From Komagataeibacter xylinus NBRC 15237 (GTDB lineage Bacteria; Pseudomonadota; Alphaproteobacteria; Acetobacterales; Acetobacteraceae): DNA of 63,789 nt. The stretch is taken from assembly GCF_001571345.1 (NCBI RefSeq), contig NZ_BCTP01000017.1:1-63789 (forward strand). Direction: 5' to 3'. Below, piece by piece: positions 1-6,918 of this stretch. The notes below the pieces were generated by a model. That model saw only the letters and a list, made by a program, of their open reading frames with translations. It ran no database searches and had not been told where the DNA came from. Each line of letters starts with the position of its first letter. Position 1 is the first letter of the stretch. The translations under genes were made by a program, and so were the position numbers.

Positions 1-534
1 GAGAGGGACAAGGCGCCCCTCGCCATAGAGGCAGTAGGCAGGATCGACGCCATATTCCAAGCCGAGCGCACCATCAACGGTACGCCCCCAGAACATCGGC
101 TGGCAGTCCGTCAAACAGACATAGCCCCTCTGGTCGACGATCTGTTCGACTGGATGCGGGAGTGTTGCCGGCGCATGTCGACCAAAAATCCCGTTACCCA
201 CGCCATGAACTATTTTCTACGGCGTGCCGATACATTCACACGATTCCTCACAGATGGCCGTATCTGTCTGACGAACAATGCAGCAGAACGCGCCCTGCGC
301 GGCATCGCCCTGGGCAGGAAAGCCTGGTTGTTCGCCGGGTCCGATCGTGGCGGAGAGCGCGTCGCCGCCATGTATTCCCTGATCGTCACCGCGCGCCTGA
401 ACGATGTCGATCCCCAGGCATGGCTCGCTGATGTCCTGGCACGGATCAATGACATTCCCAATCCACGCCTCCATGAACTCCTGCCCTGGCACTGGAAAGC
501 CCACCAGCAGGTCCACAATACCATCGCCGCCTGA
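1..534 (+). CDS. tnpC: IS66 family transposase (TnpC), C-terminal part, 5' end outside window
   Basis: Frame 1 is open from the first base to a TGA at 532-534, giving 177 residues. The block TNNAAERALRGIALGRK (with the NNxxER motif that carries the catalytic Glu of the DDE triad) followed by FAGSDRGGERVAAMYSLI is diagnostic of the DDE_Tnp_IS66 C-terminus, and the tail ending LLPWHW is the usual IS66 C-terminal extension. The protein catalyses transposition of the IS. The visible part has no frameshift, so the copy may be intact outside the window. It is co-oriented with the ATPase remnant that it interrupts. Confidence 0.9.
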   Translation, partial: ERDKAPLAIEAVGRIDAIFQAERTINGTPPEHRLAVRQTDIAPLVDDLFDWMRECCRRMSTKNPVTHAMNYFLRRADTFTRFLTDGRICLTNNAAERALRGIALGRKAWLFAGSDRGGERVAAMYSLIVTARLNDVDPQAWLADVLARINDIPNPRLHELLPWHWKAHQQVHNTIAA

Positions 535-564
535 ATACGCCCGCGTCTCTCGCCGGATGATTAC
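1..564 (+). mobile_element. IS66-family insertion sequence, right-hand end
   Basis: Only the 3' end of the element lies in the window. It consists of the C-terminal part of the IS66 transposase followed about 30 bp later by a sequence ending in GATTAC (559-564), which fits the TTAC end expected of an IS66 right inverted repeat. Immediately after position 564 an unrelated reading frame for an ATPase begins, so I place the element boundary there. The left end and the target-site duplication cannot be seen. Family assignment is firm from the protein; the exact right boundary is inference. Confidence 0.7.
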
Positions 565-843
565 GCCTTCGACCTCGCCGCGCTGCATATGGCTATTGAA
601 GAAAAGGCCGACCTGCCAGCCTTCCTTATTCACGATAGCCCGCGCGAAGCCGACCTGGATGGGCAGCTCTATGCTGGTCTGTTCAAGCTCGTGCATCAGT
701 GGGAGGAGGCAGGAACGCCGTGTTTCCAATACATCGTAACGACGACCACCGCCCCGCCACCTGAGTTGCAGGACGAACGCTACGTCCGGCTTCAGATGAG
801 TTCGACACCGGCGGACATGCGGTTGTTTGCTATGGATATTTGA
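565..843 (+). pseudogene. C-terminal remnant of SMC/RecF-like ATPase, truncated by IS66
   Basis: From 565 frame 1 encodes about 92 residues with no start codon of its own at the junction (the first ATG is at 589). The segment LPAFLIHDSPREADLD looks like a Walker B/D-loop of an SMC/Rad50-type P-loop ATPase (four hydrophobics, Asp, then SP), and QYIVTTTTAPP matches the strand after it. Walker A, coiled coil and signature motif would lie upstream and are absent, so the gene has been cut by the IS. Its TGA overlaps the start of the HNH gene (TTGA at 840-843), which implies the two were made together. Similar ATPase plus HNH pairs occur in anti-phage systems such as Septu; membership here is inference. 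Confidence 0.6.
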
Positions 844-1610
844 GTTTCGACATGGATATTGAGGCACCCCAATCCTTCATCGTCCGAGAAGAATGTCAGA
901 AAGCCGCCTCGCAAAACGGCTTTCGCCGCGTTCTGGGCGAGGAAGCCGGATGGCGTGCCTTTGCATCCACGACAGCGCACGGCACCATCTATCTGGCGGC
1001 GGAAGGCAGCAAGGGGCCGTGGTTTCTCGCCACCGACCATGCCGGCGTCGTAGCGGAACTGGATTGGCCATCCGCAAGTATGCCCGGCCCCGGCACGCGA
1101 CGCTACTCCTTCGATGCACTAGGTGAACTCTACGCGGCGCTCAATCGCGTCTATGCCTTGGCGATCAGCCTTCCCGAAGCACCTCTGCGCGAGTTCGAGC
1201 GGCGCGTGGCGGACCTGCCTCGAGCCACCGAGGTTGAGCGTCTGGTGGTGCAACGGATCGGGCAGGAGATCTTTCGCGACCGCCTGATGGACTACTGGCA
1301 GGGTCGTTGCCCTCTGACTGAGATTTCCGATCCGGCCCTGCTACGCGCATCGCACATCATCCCTTGGGCCGACTGCGAAAGCGACGCCGAACGGCTCGAC
1401 GTGCATAATGGCTTGCTGCTGTCAGCGTTGTGGGATGCCGCCTTCGATCGTGCGCTCGTCACTTTCAGCGACGCGGGAGAACCGGAGTTTTCGTCGGCAC
1501 TCAGCGACCAGGCGCGCGCAGAATTGCGCTGGAGTGCCCCAATTTCGCTAACGGACGAGCACCGGCGCCGACTCAGGAGCCATCGTGAGAGAGCGCGATC
1601 TCAATGGTAG
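840..1610 (+). CDS. HNH endonuclease (HNH_2 type), partner of the truncated ATPase
   Basis: The 256-residue product has a roughly 150-residue N-terminal region of unknown fold and a C-terminal HNH_2-like nuclease domain at about residues 155-205: CPLTE, then ASHIIPWAD (the conserved H-I-x-P step), then DVHNGLLLSALWDAAFD (the N and second H positions). The frame is intact. The start is either TTG 840, overlapping the ATPase stop by four bases, or ATG 852; no good Shine-Dalgarno is visible for either, which suits translational coupling. Expected activity is metal-dependent DNA cleavage. With its ATPase broken, the nuclease is an orphan here. Confidence 0.75.
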   Translation: MSFDMDIEAPQSFIVREECQKAASQNGFRRVLGEEAGWRAFASTTAHGTIYLAAEGSKGPWFLATDHAGVVAELDWPSASMPGPGTRRYSFDALGELYAALNRVYALAISLPEAPLREFERRVADLPRATEVERLVVQRIGQEIFRDRLMDYWQGRCPLTEISDPALLRASHIIPWADCESDAERLDVHNGLLLSALWDAAFDRALVTFSDAGEPEFSSALSDQARAELRWSAPISLTDEHRRRLRSHRERARSQW

Positions 1611-2097
1611 AGTGCGGGCTTACGACGGGGATTTCAGAGGCGGGGACCGGCGAGGGGGGAGGCTGCACTTCCTCGAAGTTCAGCCTCTTTTGGCCTACAT
1701 TTTCCCGACGCTTGTTTTTGATGCGAACGCGCTTATAGTAAGATACTTGCTCTAGAGAATCCACGAATTTAGCGCCCTTACCCTGGTGGTATCGCTGTTG
1801 GTATGGGTTTGGAGCGTGAGCGGAAAGCCCAATAACTACAATACGAACTCAAACCTATTGACCATCGAGTGGGGAATAATTTTCACAGGGTTCTGAAATA
1901 ACCTGCCCTTCCCCCAACCGGCATGCCGGTTGGGGGAAGGGCAGGTGAATAAGGTCGGACGCAGATGGGCTTTTGACGGTATTTCCTGGCTGGAAATATT
2001 GTATTGCCTATGCAAGCGCAGCAATTTTTATTTCATGCCATAAATGAAAACCGGGAGGCAGGAGCTGCGACGGGATGGATGCCCTCCGCACTGTATT
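1611..2097. other. Gene-free stretch with large palindrome
   Basis: I see no supportable gene in these 487 bp. Base composition is less GC-rich than the neighbouring core genes. The only outstanding structure is the 46-bp palindrome listed separately. No IS end, tRNA or att-like repeat was recognised. Confidence 0.5.
1901..1946. repeat. Perfect 46-bp palindrome (23-bp arms, no spacer)
   Basis: Every base from 1901 to 1923 pairs with its partner from 1946 back to 1924; the centre is GGCATGCC. There is no loop and no T-tract after it, so it is not a classical rho-independent terminator. It could extrude as a cruciform, act as a REP-like mobile unit, or bind a dimeric protein. The two genes around it (HNH nuclease on plus, exported protein on minus) converge on it. 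Confidence 0.85.
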
Positions 2098-2562
2098 TTA
2101 CTGATCAACTGATCCTGGCTGTTCGATAATGATCCGCATGCCCCATGTTTTTCCGCCGTCAGTTGTCGTGAGCGCGACCTGATAGGTGCCGTTATTGGGA
2201 ATGATGATGTGGTCGAGAGGCGTATCTGTTGAGGGCCAGGTGATATTCTTGTCATCATAATGCTTTAACGACACCGTCATCGATGCAACCGGCGCCGCCG
2301 TGATTCCGCTGATGATGGCTGCTTTCTGGATGTCTTTGGGCAGCAGGGTTTCGATTGCCCTGATGTCGATATCACCACCACGGTTGGAGGGCAGGCTCAG
2401 GATGGCGGAAATACAGGTTTCGTATTCCTTGTAGCTCTCGCTTGTGCATGGTGTCTGAACGGTTGTGCTTGCCTGTGTCCCATCGGGAAGCTTCACGTCC
2501 GTTGCATGCGCATGGCCCGTCAGCAGAAGTGCCGGAACAAGGGCAAAAAAGCTTTTACGCAT
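2098..2562 (-). CDS. Secreted protein of unknown function
   Basis: The start at 2562 gives a 154-residue protein opening MRKSFFALVPALLLTGHAHA, a clear Sec signal peptide with cleavage after AHA near residue 20; a purine-rich AAGG lies a few bases upstream. In-frame extension to 2691 would bury the signal peptide, so I reject it. The mature protein has two Cys (TPCTSESYKEYETC, spaced for a disulfide) and a C-terminal beta-rich part with GTYQVALTTTDGGKTW. I recognise no family. It sits alone, convergent with the HNH gene, in AT-richer DNA than the core genes, which suggests acquired DNA. Confidence 0.6.
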   Translation of the reverse strand: MRKSFFALVPALLLTGHAHATDVKLPDGTQASTTVQTPCTSESYKEYETCISAILSLPSNRGGDIDIRAIETLLPKDIQKAAIISGITAAPVASMTVSLKHYDDKNITWPSTDTPLDHIIIPNNGTYQVALTTTDGGKTWGMRIIIEQPGSVDQ

Positions 2563-3009
2563 AATATCAAGACACCTTAAGGAGATTTGGACAACGCTCA
2601 CAATCCTGATCATTACTCCAGATTGTCCCTTCTGCACAGGATATGATGGGGCGGCATCGGCAGGTTGATACACTATTTCATGATCTTGCAAAAAATGGCT
2701 TTCATGCGCGGGGCAGGTGGTCGGACCATGGCCATGGGTGGATGAAGCAGTATATTTTACATGATTTTAATTATATCATACAGCCTGCGCCCCGGCGCAT
2801 TGCGCCAGATATTGGCCTATATCGTTGAAAAATATTCATGAAATGAAGGCAGGCAGGATTCTTTCCATTACCGGATAAAAATCAATAGAGTTACAATTCA
2901 AGAAAACCGCATGTTATCATGATACAATGCAACGCCGCAGTGTATGAAGTCAGGGACCCACGTATCATTAAAAAATAATTAAAGTCTATGTAATATGTCG
3001 TATTAAGGG
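2563..3009. other. AT-rich intergenic region between divergent exported-protein genes
   Basis: 447 bp with long A/T runs around 2760-3000. A short open frame at 2643-2828 has no protein-like composition and is ignored. The region must hold promoters for the divergent genes on either side, but no -35/-10 pair stands out enough to call. Confidence 0.45.
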
Positions 3010-4092
3010 ATGCAGAGTTCTGTTGTCATGAAAAAAATTATGGTGGTGCCGCTTATTTTATTGCTGAGTGGATGTTATGGCGTTGGCTCCCAGAGACTGG
3101 ATCGTGATCAACTTGACTATTCACAGGCGCTGATTGGTTCTTCCAAGCAGCAGACACTCCTTAATGTCGTCCGCTTGCGGTATGCTGATACGCCCGGCTT
3201 CCTTGATACGACCCAACTGATTTCCGGCTACCAGTTGCAGCGCAATATTTCCATCGGGGTCGGCTCGGACTCCAACCCGATCAGGCCCGCAGGGACAATC
3301 GGGGCGCAGATACAGGAAAGCCCGACTTTTACATTCCAGCCCGTTACGGGCGATGCCTATGCGCAGAGTTTCCTGCGCCCGCTACCCCCCGGCAGCCTGC
3401 TGCCTCTGGCCATGGGCGGCCTGCCCATCGATATCCTGTTCCGCCTGTCGGTCCAGTCGGTCAATCTTATCAATAACGCGGGCGCCATCGGGGGGGATCT
3501 TGGGCGCGGCTCGCCCGAATTCTTTGAACTGCTCTATGACCTGCGTCGGTTGCAGATCGCGGGCCTGCTCGGCATACAGCTTGAACATAGTGAGGAAATA
3601 CCTGGAAAGACCCCGGCATTTGACCGGGTATTCCTGACGGTATCCTCAACGACCGACCCGATCCTGTCTGAAGTCGTGAAGGCGACGCGGCGGTTTTTTG
3701 CAATGGGCCCCAATGACGAGCGCGTGGAAGTCATCTACGGGGCAGGCAAGCCGCAACGCGGCCAGGTCCGGCTGCTCACGCGCACGATGCTGGGCGTTAT
3801 GGGGCAGATTGCCTACCAGATCGATGTTCCGCAGGAAGATATTGATTCAGGGCGTACCCTGCCCAAAGTCATTCTGGTCGGGCGCAATACAAAGCCGACC
3901 GTTTTTGTTCATGTCAGTAATGAACGACCAAAGTCGTCTTTTGTATCAACGAAATACAATAACAAATTCTATTATATATCGGATACTGATTTCCCCAGCA
4001 AGCTCGGGTTCACCATGCTGCAGATCCTGATGGAACTTTCCAAAACGACCAAAAACCCGGGCGCAGTGCTGACCATACCCGTAAATGGATGA
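3010..4092 (+). CDS. Outer-membrane-type lipoprotein of unknown function
   Basis: 360 residues with a lipoprotein signal: MKKIMVVPLILLLSGCYG, lipobox LSGC, acylated Cys near residue 22 (counting from 3010). The start could be ATG 3010, which directly abuts AAGGG, or ATG 3028 (MKKIM), which gives a more normal signal peptide. Asp is absent at +2 of the mature protein, so outer-membrane sorting is expected. The early block with LLNVVRLRYADTPGFLD resembles a widespread family of uncharacterised lipoproteins found singly in Proteobacteria; I know no function. The gene ends 15 bp before the Cas3-like remnant and is not obviously in an operon. Confidence 0.75.
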   Translation: MQSSVVMKKIMVVPLILLLSGCYGVGSQRLDRDQLDYSQALIGSSKQQTLLNVVRLRYADTPGFLDTTQLISGYQLQRNISIGVGSDSNPIRPAGTIGAQIQESPTFTFQPVTGDAYAQSFLRPLPPGSLLPLAMGGLPIDILFRLSVQSVNLINNAGAIGGDLGRGSPEFFELLYDLRRLQIAGLLGIQLEHSEEIPGKTPAFDRVFLTVSSTTDPILSEVVKATRRFFAMGPNDERVEVIYGAGKPQRGQVRLLTRTMLGVMGQIAYQIDVPQEDIDSGRTLPKVILVGRNTKPTVFVHVSNERPKSSFVSTKYNNKFYYISDTDFPSKLGFTMLQILMELSKTTKNPGAVLTIPVNG

Positions 4093-4107
4093 AGCTGGTG
4101 TCCGCGC

Positions 4108-4530
4108 ATGGTAAATGAAGCCCACGACACGCTGCGCTTTTTATGGGGCAAGGCACGCCCGGCGGATCAGAGCGGCAATACGGGCGCGCCCATCCATCCC
4201 CTTGTCGCGCATATGCTCGATGTGGTGGCGGTGGCGGTTCTGTGGCCCGGCAGAGGGTGACTGGCGCTGGACCGTCGGCAACCTGGCCTGCTCGTGGCGC
4301 TGCATGATATTGGCGAGGTCACGCCCGCTTTCCAGGCAAAGGTTCCGGCCCACTGGTCCTGGCAGGCGCTCGGGCCGTTGCCCGATGCGGTGGTGGACAC
4401 ACGCCATGACGTGGATGGCCTGACCCTGCTCGACCCGCGTTTTGCCGCGGTCGTGGCACCGGATGACGCGCTTGATACCGTAGCGGTGCCGCAGGCGCGC
4501 ATGGACGCGGCCGCGGCATGGGGTGTTGCA
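4108..4530 (+). pseudogene. cas3: Cas3 HD-nuclease domain remnant with in-frame TGA
   Basis: Frame 1 from ATG 4108 reads LRFLWGKARPADQ, then HPLVAHMLDVVAVAVL, the N-terminal helices and first His cluster of a Cas3 HD domain (closest in style to type I-E Cas3). A TGA at 4258-4260 interrupts it, but the same frame continues with LVALHDIGEVTPAFQAKVPA, where HDIG is the metal-binding HD motif. Similarity fades after about 4530, and no helicase domain, other cas gene or CRISPR repeat follows. I read this as a decayed N-terminal fragment left by loss of a type I CRISPR-Cas locus. The stop could only be artefactual if it were a sequencing error; the truncation would remain. Confidence 0.7.
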
Positions 4531-5134
4531 CCCAAGACAGACTGTCTGATCTGGAAACGATGCGCCGGAGGGGCCTCCCGGCAACCCCTCATAGCGGTCC
4601 CGCCACAAGGGCGGTCCTACGGCTGGGAAAATGGCACCGTGTCACGGCACATCGCTTCGCTGATATAGGCTACATCCGCGCGTATTTCCATCATGTCATC
4701 CATGTTCAGCATGGATTTTGATTTCGCGAGCGCATGTGCGTTCCTCGCACATGCGCAGATGAACCATCGGTCGCAGCGCGGTTTTCAAGCCATGTGCGTA
4801 CGACCGGCATCCATGCTGGCAACCATTGTTCCGCCAGCCGACATGAAGGCATTCTTCGATGCCGTTCTGAAAACAGCCTGTAATCCGCCGCATTGTGGCG
4901 CATATGCCCTGCAATGCGCGCTGTCTGGTGGCATGTTGTTTTCTTGCGGCGCTGAACCATCAGTGCAAGACTGCGCTCTTCCAAACTCCGGCATGGCAGA
5001 ACCTCAGAGATACCTTCTGCCTGGGGAATCCGGTTTCAGCCCCCATCGGGCGGACATCCATCATGCTCGCCGCTCAGGGGTGAAGGACTGTGTGTCTGTG
5101 CTGTAGAACAAGAGTCTGAACAGGGTGGAACAAC
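4531..5134. other. Gene-poor stretch upstream of alcohol dehydrogenase
   Basis: Roughly 600 bp with open frames on both strands but none with convincing composition, start site or family; a 137-residue frame at 4693-5106 is Cys/His/Pro-rich and unlikely to be real. The first part may be more decayed cas DNA. One clean hairpin (4730-4756) is listed separately. The promoter of the downstream dehydrogenase gene should lie near its 3' end. Confidence 0.45.
4730..4756. repeat. Inverted repeat, 11-bp arms, 5-base loop
   Basis: GCGCATGTGCG (4730-4740) pairs perfectly with CGCACATGCGC (4746-4756) around TTCCT. There is no T-tract, and no gene ends just before it. It may be an operator or a remnant structure. 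Confidence 0.6.
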
Positions 5135-6193
5135 ATGAAAACCATTGGTTATGCCGCGCGTGATGCAAAGACCCCGCTGGCACCCTATGCCTTCGAGCGC
5201 CGGGCGTTGCGTGATAATGATGTGGCCCTCGAAATCCTGTACTGTGGCGTCTGCCATTCCGACCTGCACCAGAGCCGTGATGACTGGAAGGAATGGGGGC
5301 CGACCCTTTACCCCTGCGTGCCGGGGCATGAAATCATTGGTCAGGTCGTGGCCGTCGGCCCGAAGGTGACACGCCACAAGGTGGGTGATGCGGTTGCCGT
5401 GGGCACCATTGTCGATAGCTGCCAGCAATGCGACCAGTGCCGCCGGGGCGAGCAGCAGATGTGCCGCGAAGTCCCGACCCTGACCTATAACGGCCGCGAC
5501 CGGCTCACCTGCGAAACCACGCATGGCGGCTACTCCAAGCACATCGTGGTGCGTGACGAATTCGTGCTGCGCCTGCCTGAAGGGCTTGATCCCTCCCGCG
5601 CGGGGCCGCTGCTGTGCGCGGGCATTACCGTCTATTCCCCGCTGCGCACGTGGAATGTGGGGCCGGGCAGCCGCGTGGGCGTGGTGGGCATTGGCGGGCT
5701 GGGGCATCTGGCCGTGCGGCTTGCGGCAGGGCTTGGCGCCACGGTTACGGTCATTACGCGCAGCGCCGCCAAGGCGGCGGAAGCGAAGGCGCTGGGCGCG
5801 GATCATGTCATCGTGTCCACCTCCGATGAGGCCATGAAGGCCGGGGCCTCCTCGCTTGATGTCATTATCGACACCGTGCCCGTCTCGCATGATGTCTCGC
5901 CCTATGTTGCCCTGCTTGATGTGGAAGGGGTGCTGGTGATCGTGGGCAATCTTGGCCCGGTGCCCGCGTTCAGTTCGCTGCCGCTGGTCATGGGGCGGCG
6001 GCGCATTACAGGCTCGCCCGTGGGCGGCCTGCCCCAGACACAGGAACTGCTTGATTTCTGCGCGCGCAAGAACATCCTGCCTGATTGCGAGATCGTGCCC
6101 ATGCAGCAGATCAACGAAGCTTTCACGCGCATGGACCAGGGCGATGTGCATTATCGCTTTGTTATCGACATGGCCTCGCTCACCGCAGCCTGA
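5135..6193 (+). CDS. Zinc-dependent NAD(P)-alcohol dehydrogenase (cinnamyl-alcohol/YahK-like MDR)
   Basis: 352 residues, normal for the zinc MDR family. Catalytic zinc ligands are visible in GVCHSDLH and PGHEIIGQV; the structural zinc site is the four-Cys cluster in CQQCDQCRRGEQQMC; the Rossmann motif is GIGGLGHLAV near residue 187. The ITRSAAKAAEAKALGADHVI segment is typical of the cinnamyl-alcohol dehydrogenase/YahK branch, which reduces aldehydes with NADPH. It probably handles aldehydes or alcohols in the cytoplasm, apart from the membrane PQQ enzymes typical of acetic acid bacteria. It lies directly upstream of a TetR gene that may regulate it; substrate unknown. Confidence 0.88.
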   Translation: MKTIGYAARDAKTPLAPYAFERRALRDNDVALEILYCGVCHSDLHQSRDDWKEWGPTLYPCVPGHEIIGQVVAVGPKVTRHKVGDAVAVGTIVDSCQQCDQCRRGEQQMCREVPTLTYNGRDRLTCETTHGGYSKHIVVRDEFVLRLPEGLDPSRAGPLLCAGITVYSPLRTWNVGPGSRVGVVGIGGLGHLAVRLAAGLGATVTVITRSAAKAAEAKALGADHVIVSTSDEAMKAGASSLDVIIDTVPVSHDVSPYVALLDVEGVLVIVGNLGPVPAFSSLPLVMGRRRITGSPVGGLPQTQELLDFCARKNILPDCEIVPMQQINEAFTRMDQGDVHYRFVIDMASLTAA

Positions 6194-6213
6194 CAGTACG
6201 ACACGCCAGCAGG

Positions 6214-6242
6214 GGTGCCGCCATTTTTTTTATGGTGGCACC
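6214..6242. terminator. Stem-loop after alcohol dehydrogenase
   Basis: An 11-bp stem (6214-6224 with 6232-6242, one G-T pair) closes a loop of seven T residues. It follows the dehydrogenase stop by 20 bp and has no T-tail after the stem, so it is a plausible but not classical terminator. Confidence 0.5.
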
Positions 6243-6284
6243 GTGCCGCGCACGCGGGCATGGCTTGCAGGGCAGGCCGCCATG

Positions 6285-6312
6285 GTTTAATTCCATCCAG
6301 ACGGAATGAAAC
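6285..6312. promoter_or_regulatory. 28-bp imperfect palindrome, probable TetR operator
   Basis: Eleven of fourteen positions pair around 6298/6299: GTTT...AAAC at the ends, ATTCC...GGAAT inside. It ends 16 bp before the ATG of the TetR gene, overlapping where its promoter or 5' leader should be. Size and symmetry suit a TetR dimer or dimer pair. The assignment is inference from position and symmetry. Confidence 0.6.
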
Positions 6313-6328
6313 TACGGAGACCCCGCGC

Positions 6329-6886
6329 ATGGCGCGCCCGAGAACCATTGACCGCGACAGGGTGCTTGATTGTGTCGAACACCTCGTGCAGCGCGAAGGG
6401 GTTGCCGCCCTCACGCTCGATGCCGTGGCGCGCGAGGCCGGCATAACCAAGGGTGGGCTGCAATACTGCTTTGGCAGCAAGGATGACCTGATTACCGCCC
6501 TGATCGACCGCTGGATTGCGGTTTTTGATGCCCAGGTCAGCCAGAACATGCCAGGCAACCCCGATGCCACCGATCGCGCGCGTGCCTATCTGCTCGTCGC
6601 CAGCCAGATTGATGAGGCCACGCAGGCGAGGATGGCGGGCATGCTCGTTACCCTCATGCAGTCCCCCAAACACCTGCACCGGCTGCGGGCGTGGTATGCA
6701 CGCTGGTTCAAAGTGTGTAATCCGGCCTCTGCCGTGGCGCGCCGGGCCCGCACGGCGCTTTTTGCCGCCGAGGGGGCATTTTTTCTGCGCAGCACAGGGT
6801 TTATTGAAATGGATCAGGCGGAGTGGGAAACTGTCTTCGCTGATTTTGAGCAACTGGTCACGTCCCCGCAGGCCAGCACGGATTGA
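6329..6886 (+). CDS. TetR-family transcriptional regulator
   Basis: 185 residues. The N-terminal helix-turn-helix is clear: LTLDAVAREAGITKGGLQYC then FGSKDDLI, about residues 23-50, with the usual R-x-R-x-x-I-D basic start. The ATG at 6329 has GGAGA about nine bases upstream; the longer frame back to 6215 runs through the terminator and operator and is rejected. The C-terminal ligand domain is of the TetR_C type seen in many small-molecule sensors. The palindrome just upstream suggests autoregulation; the adjacent alcohol dehydrogenase and shc are possible targets. Ligand unknown. Confidence 0.88.
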   Translation: MARPRTIDRDRVLDCVEHLVQREGVAALTLDAVAREAGITKGGLQYCFGSKDDLITALIDRWIAVFDAQVSQNMPGNPDATDRARAYLLVASQIDEATQARMAGMLVTLMQSPKHLHRLRAWYARWFKVCNPASAVARRARTALFAAEGAFFLRSTGFIEMDQAEWETVFADFEQLVTSPQASTD

Positions 6887-6918
6887 CAAGGCCCCTGACT
6901 ATTATCTCGCCCACAGGT

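Noticed and set aside
4693-5106. 137-codon frame upstream of alcohol dehydrogenase
   Set aside because: Cys/His/Pro-rich, no ribosome site, no family, overlaps competing frames on the minus strand.
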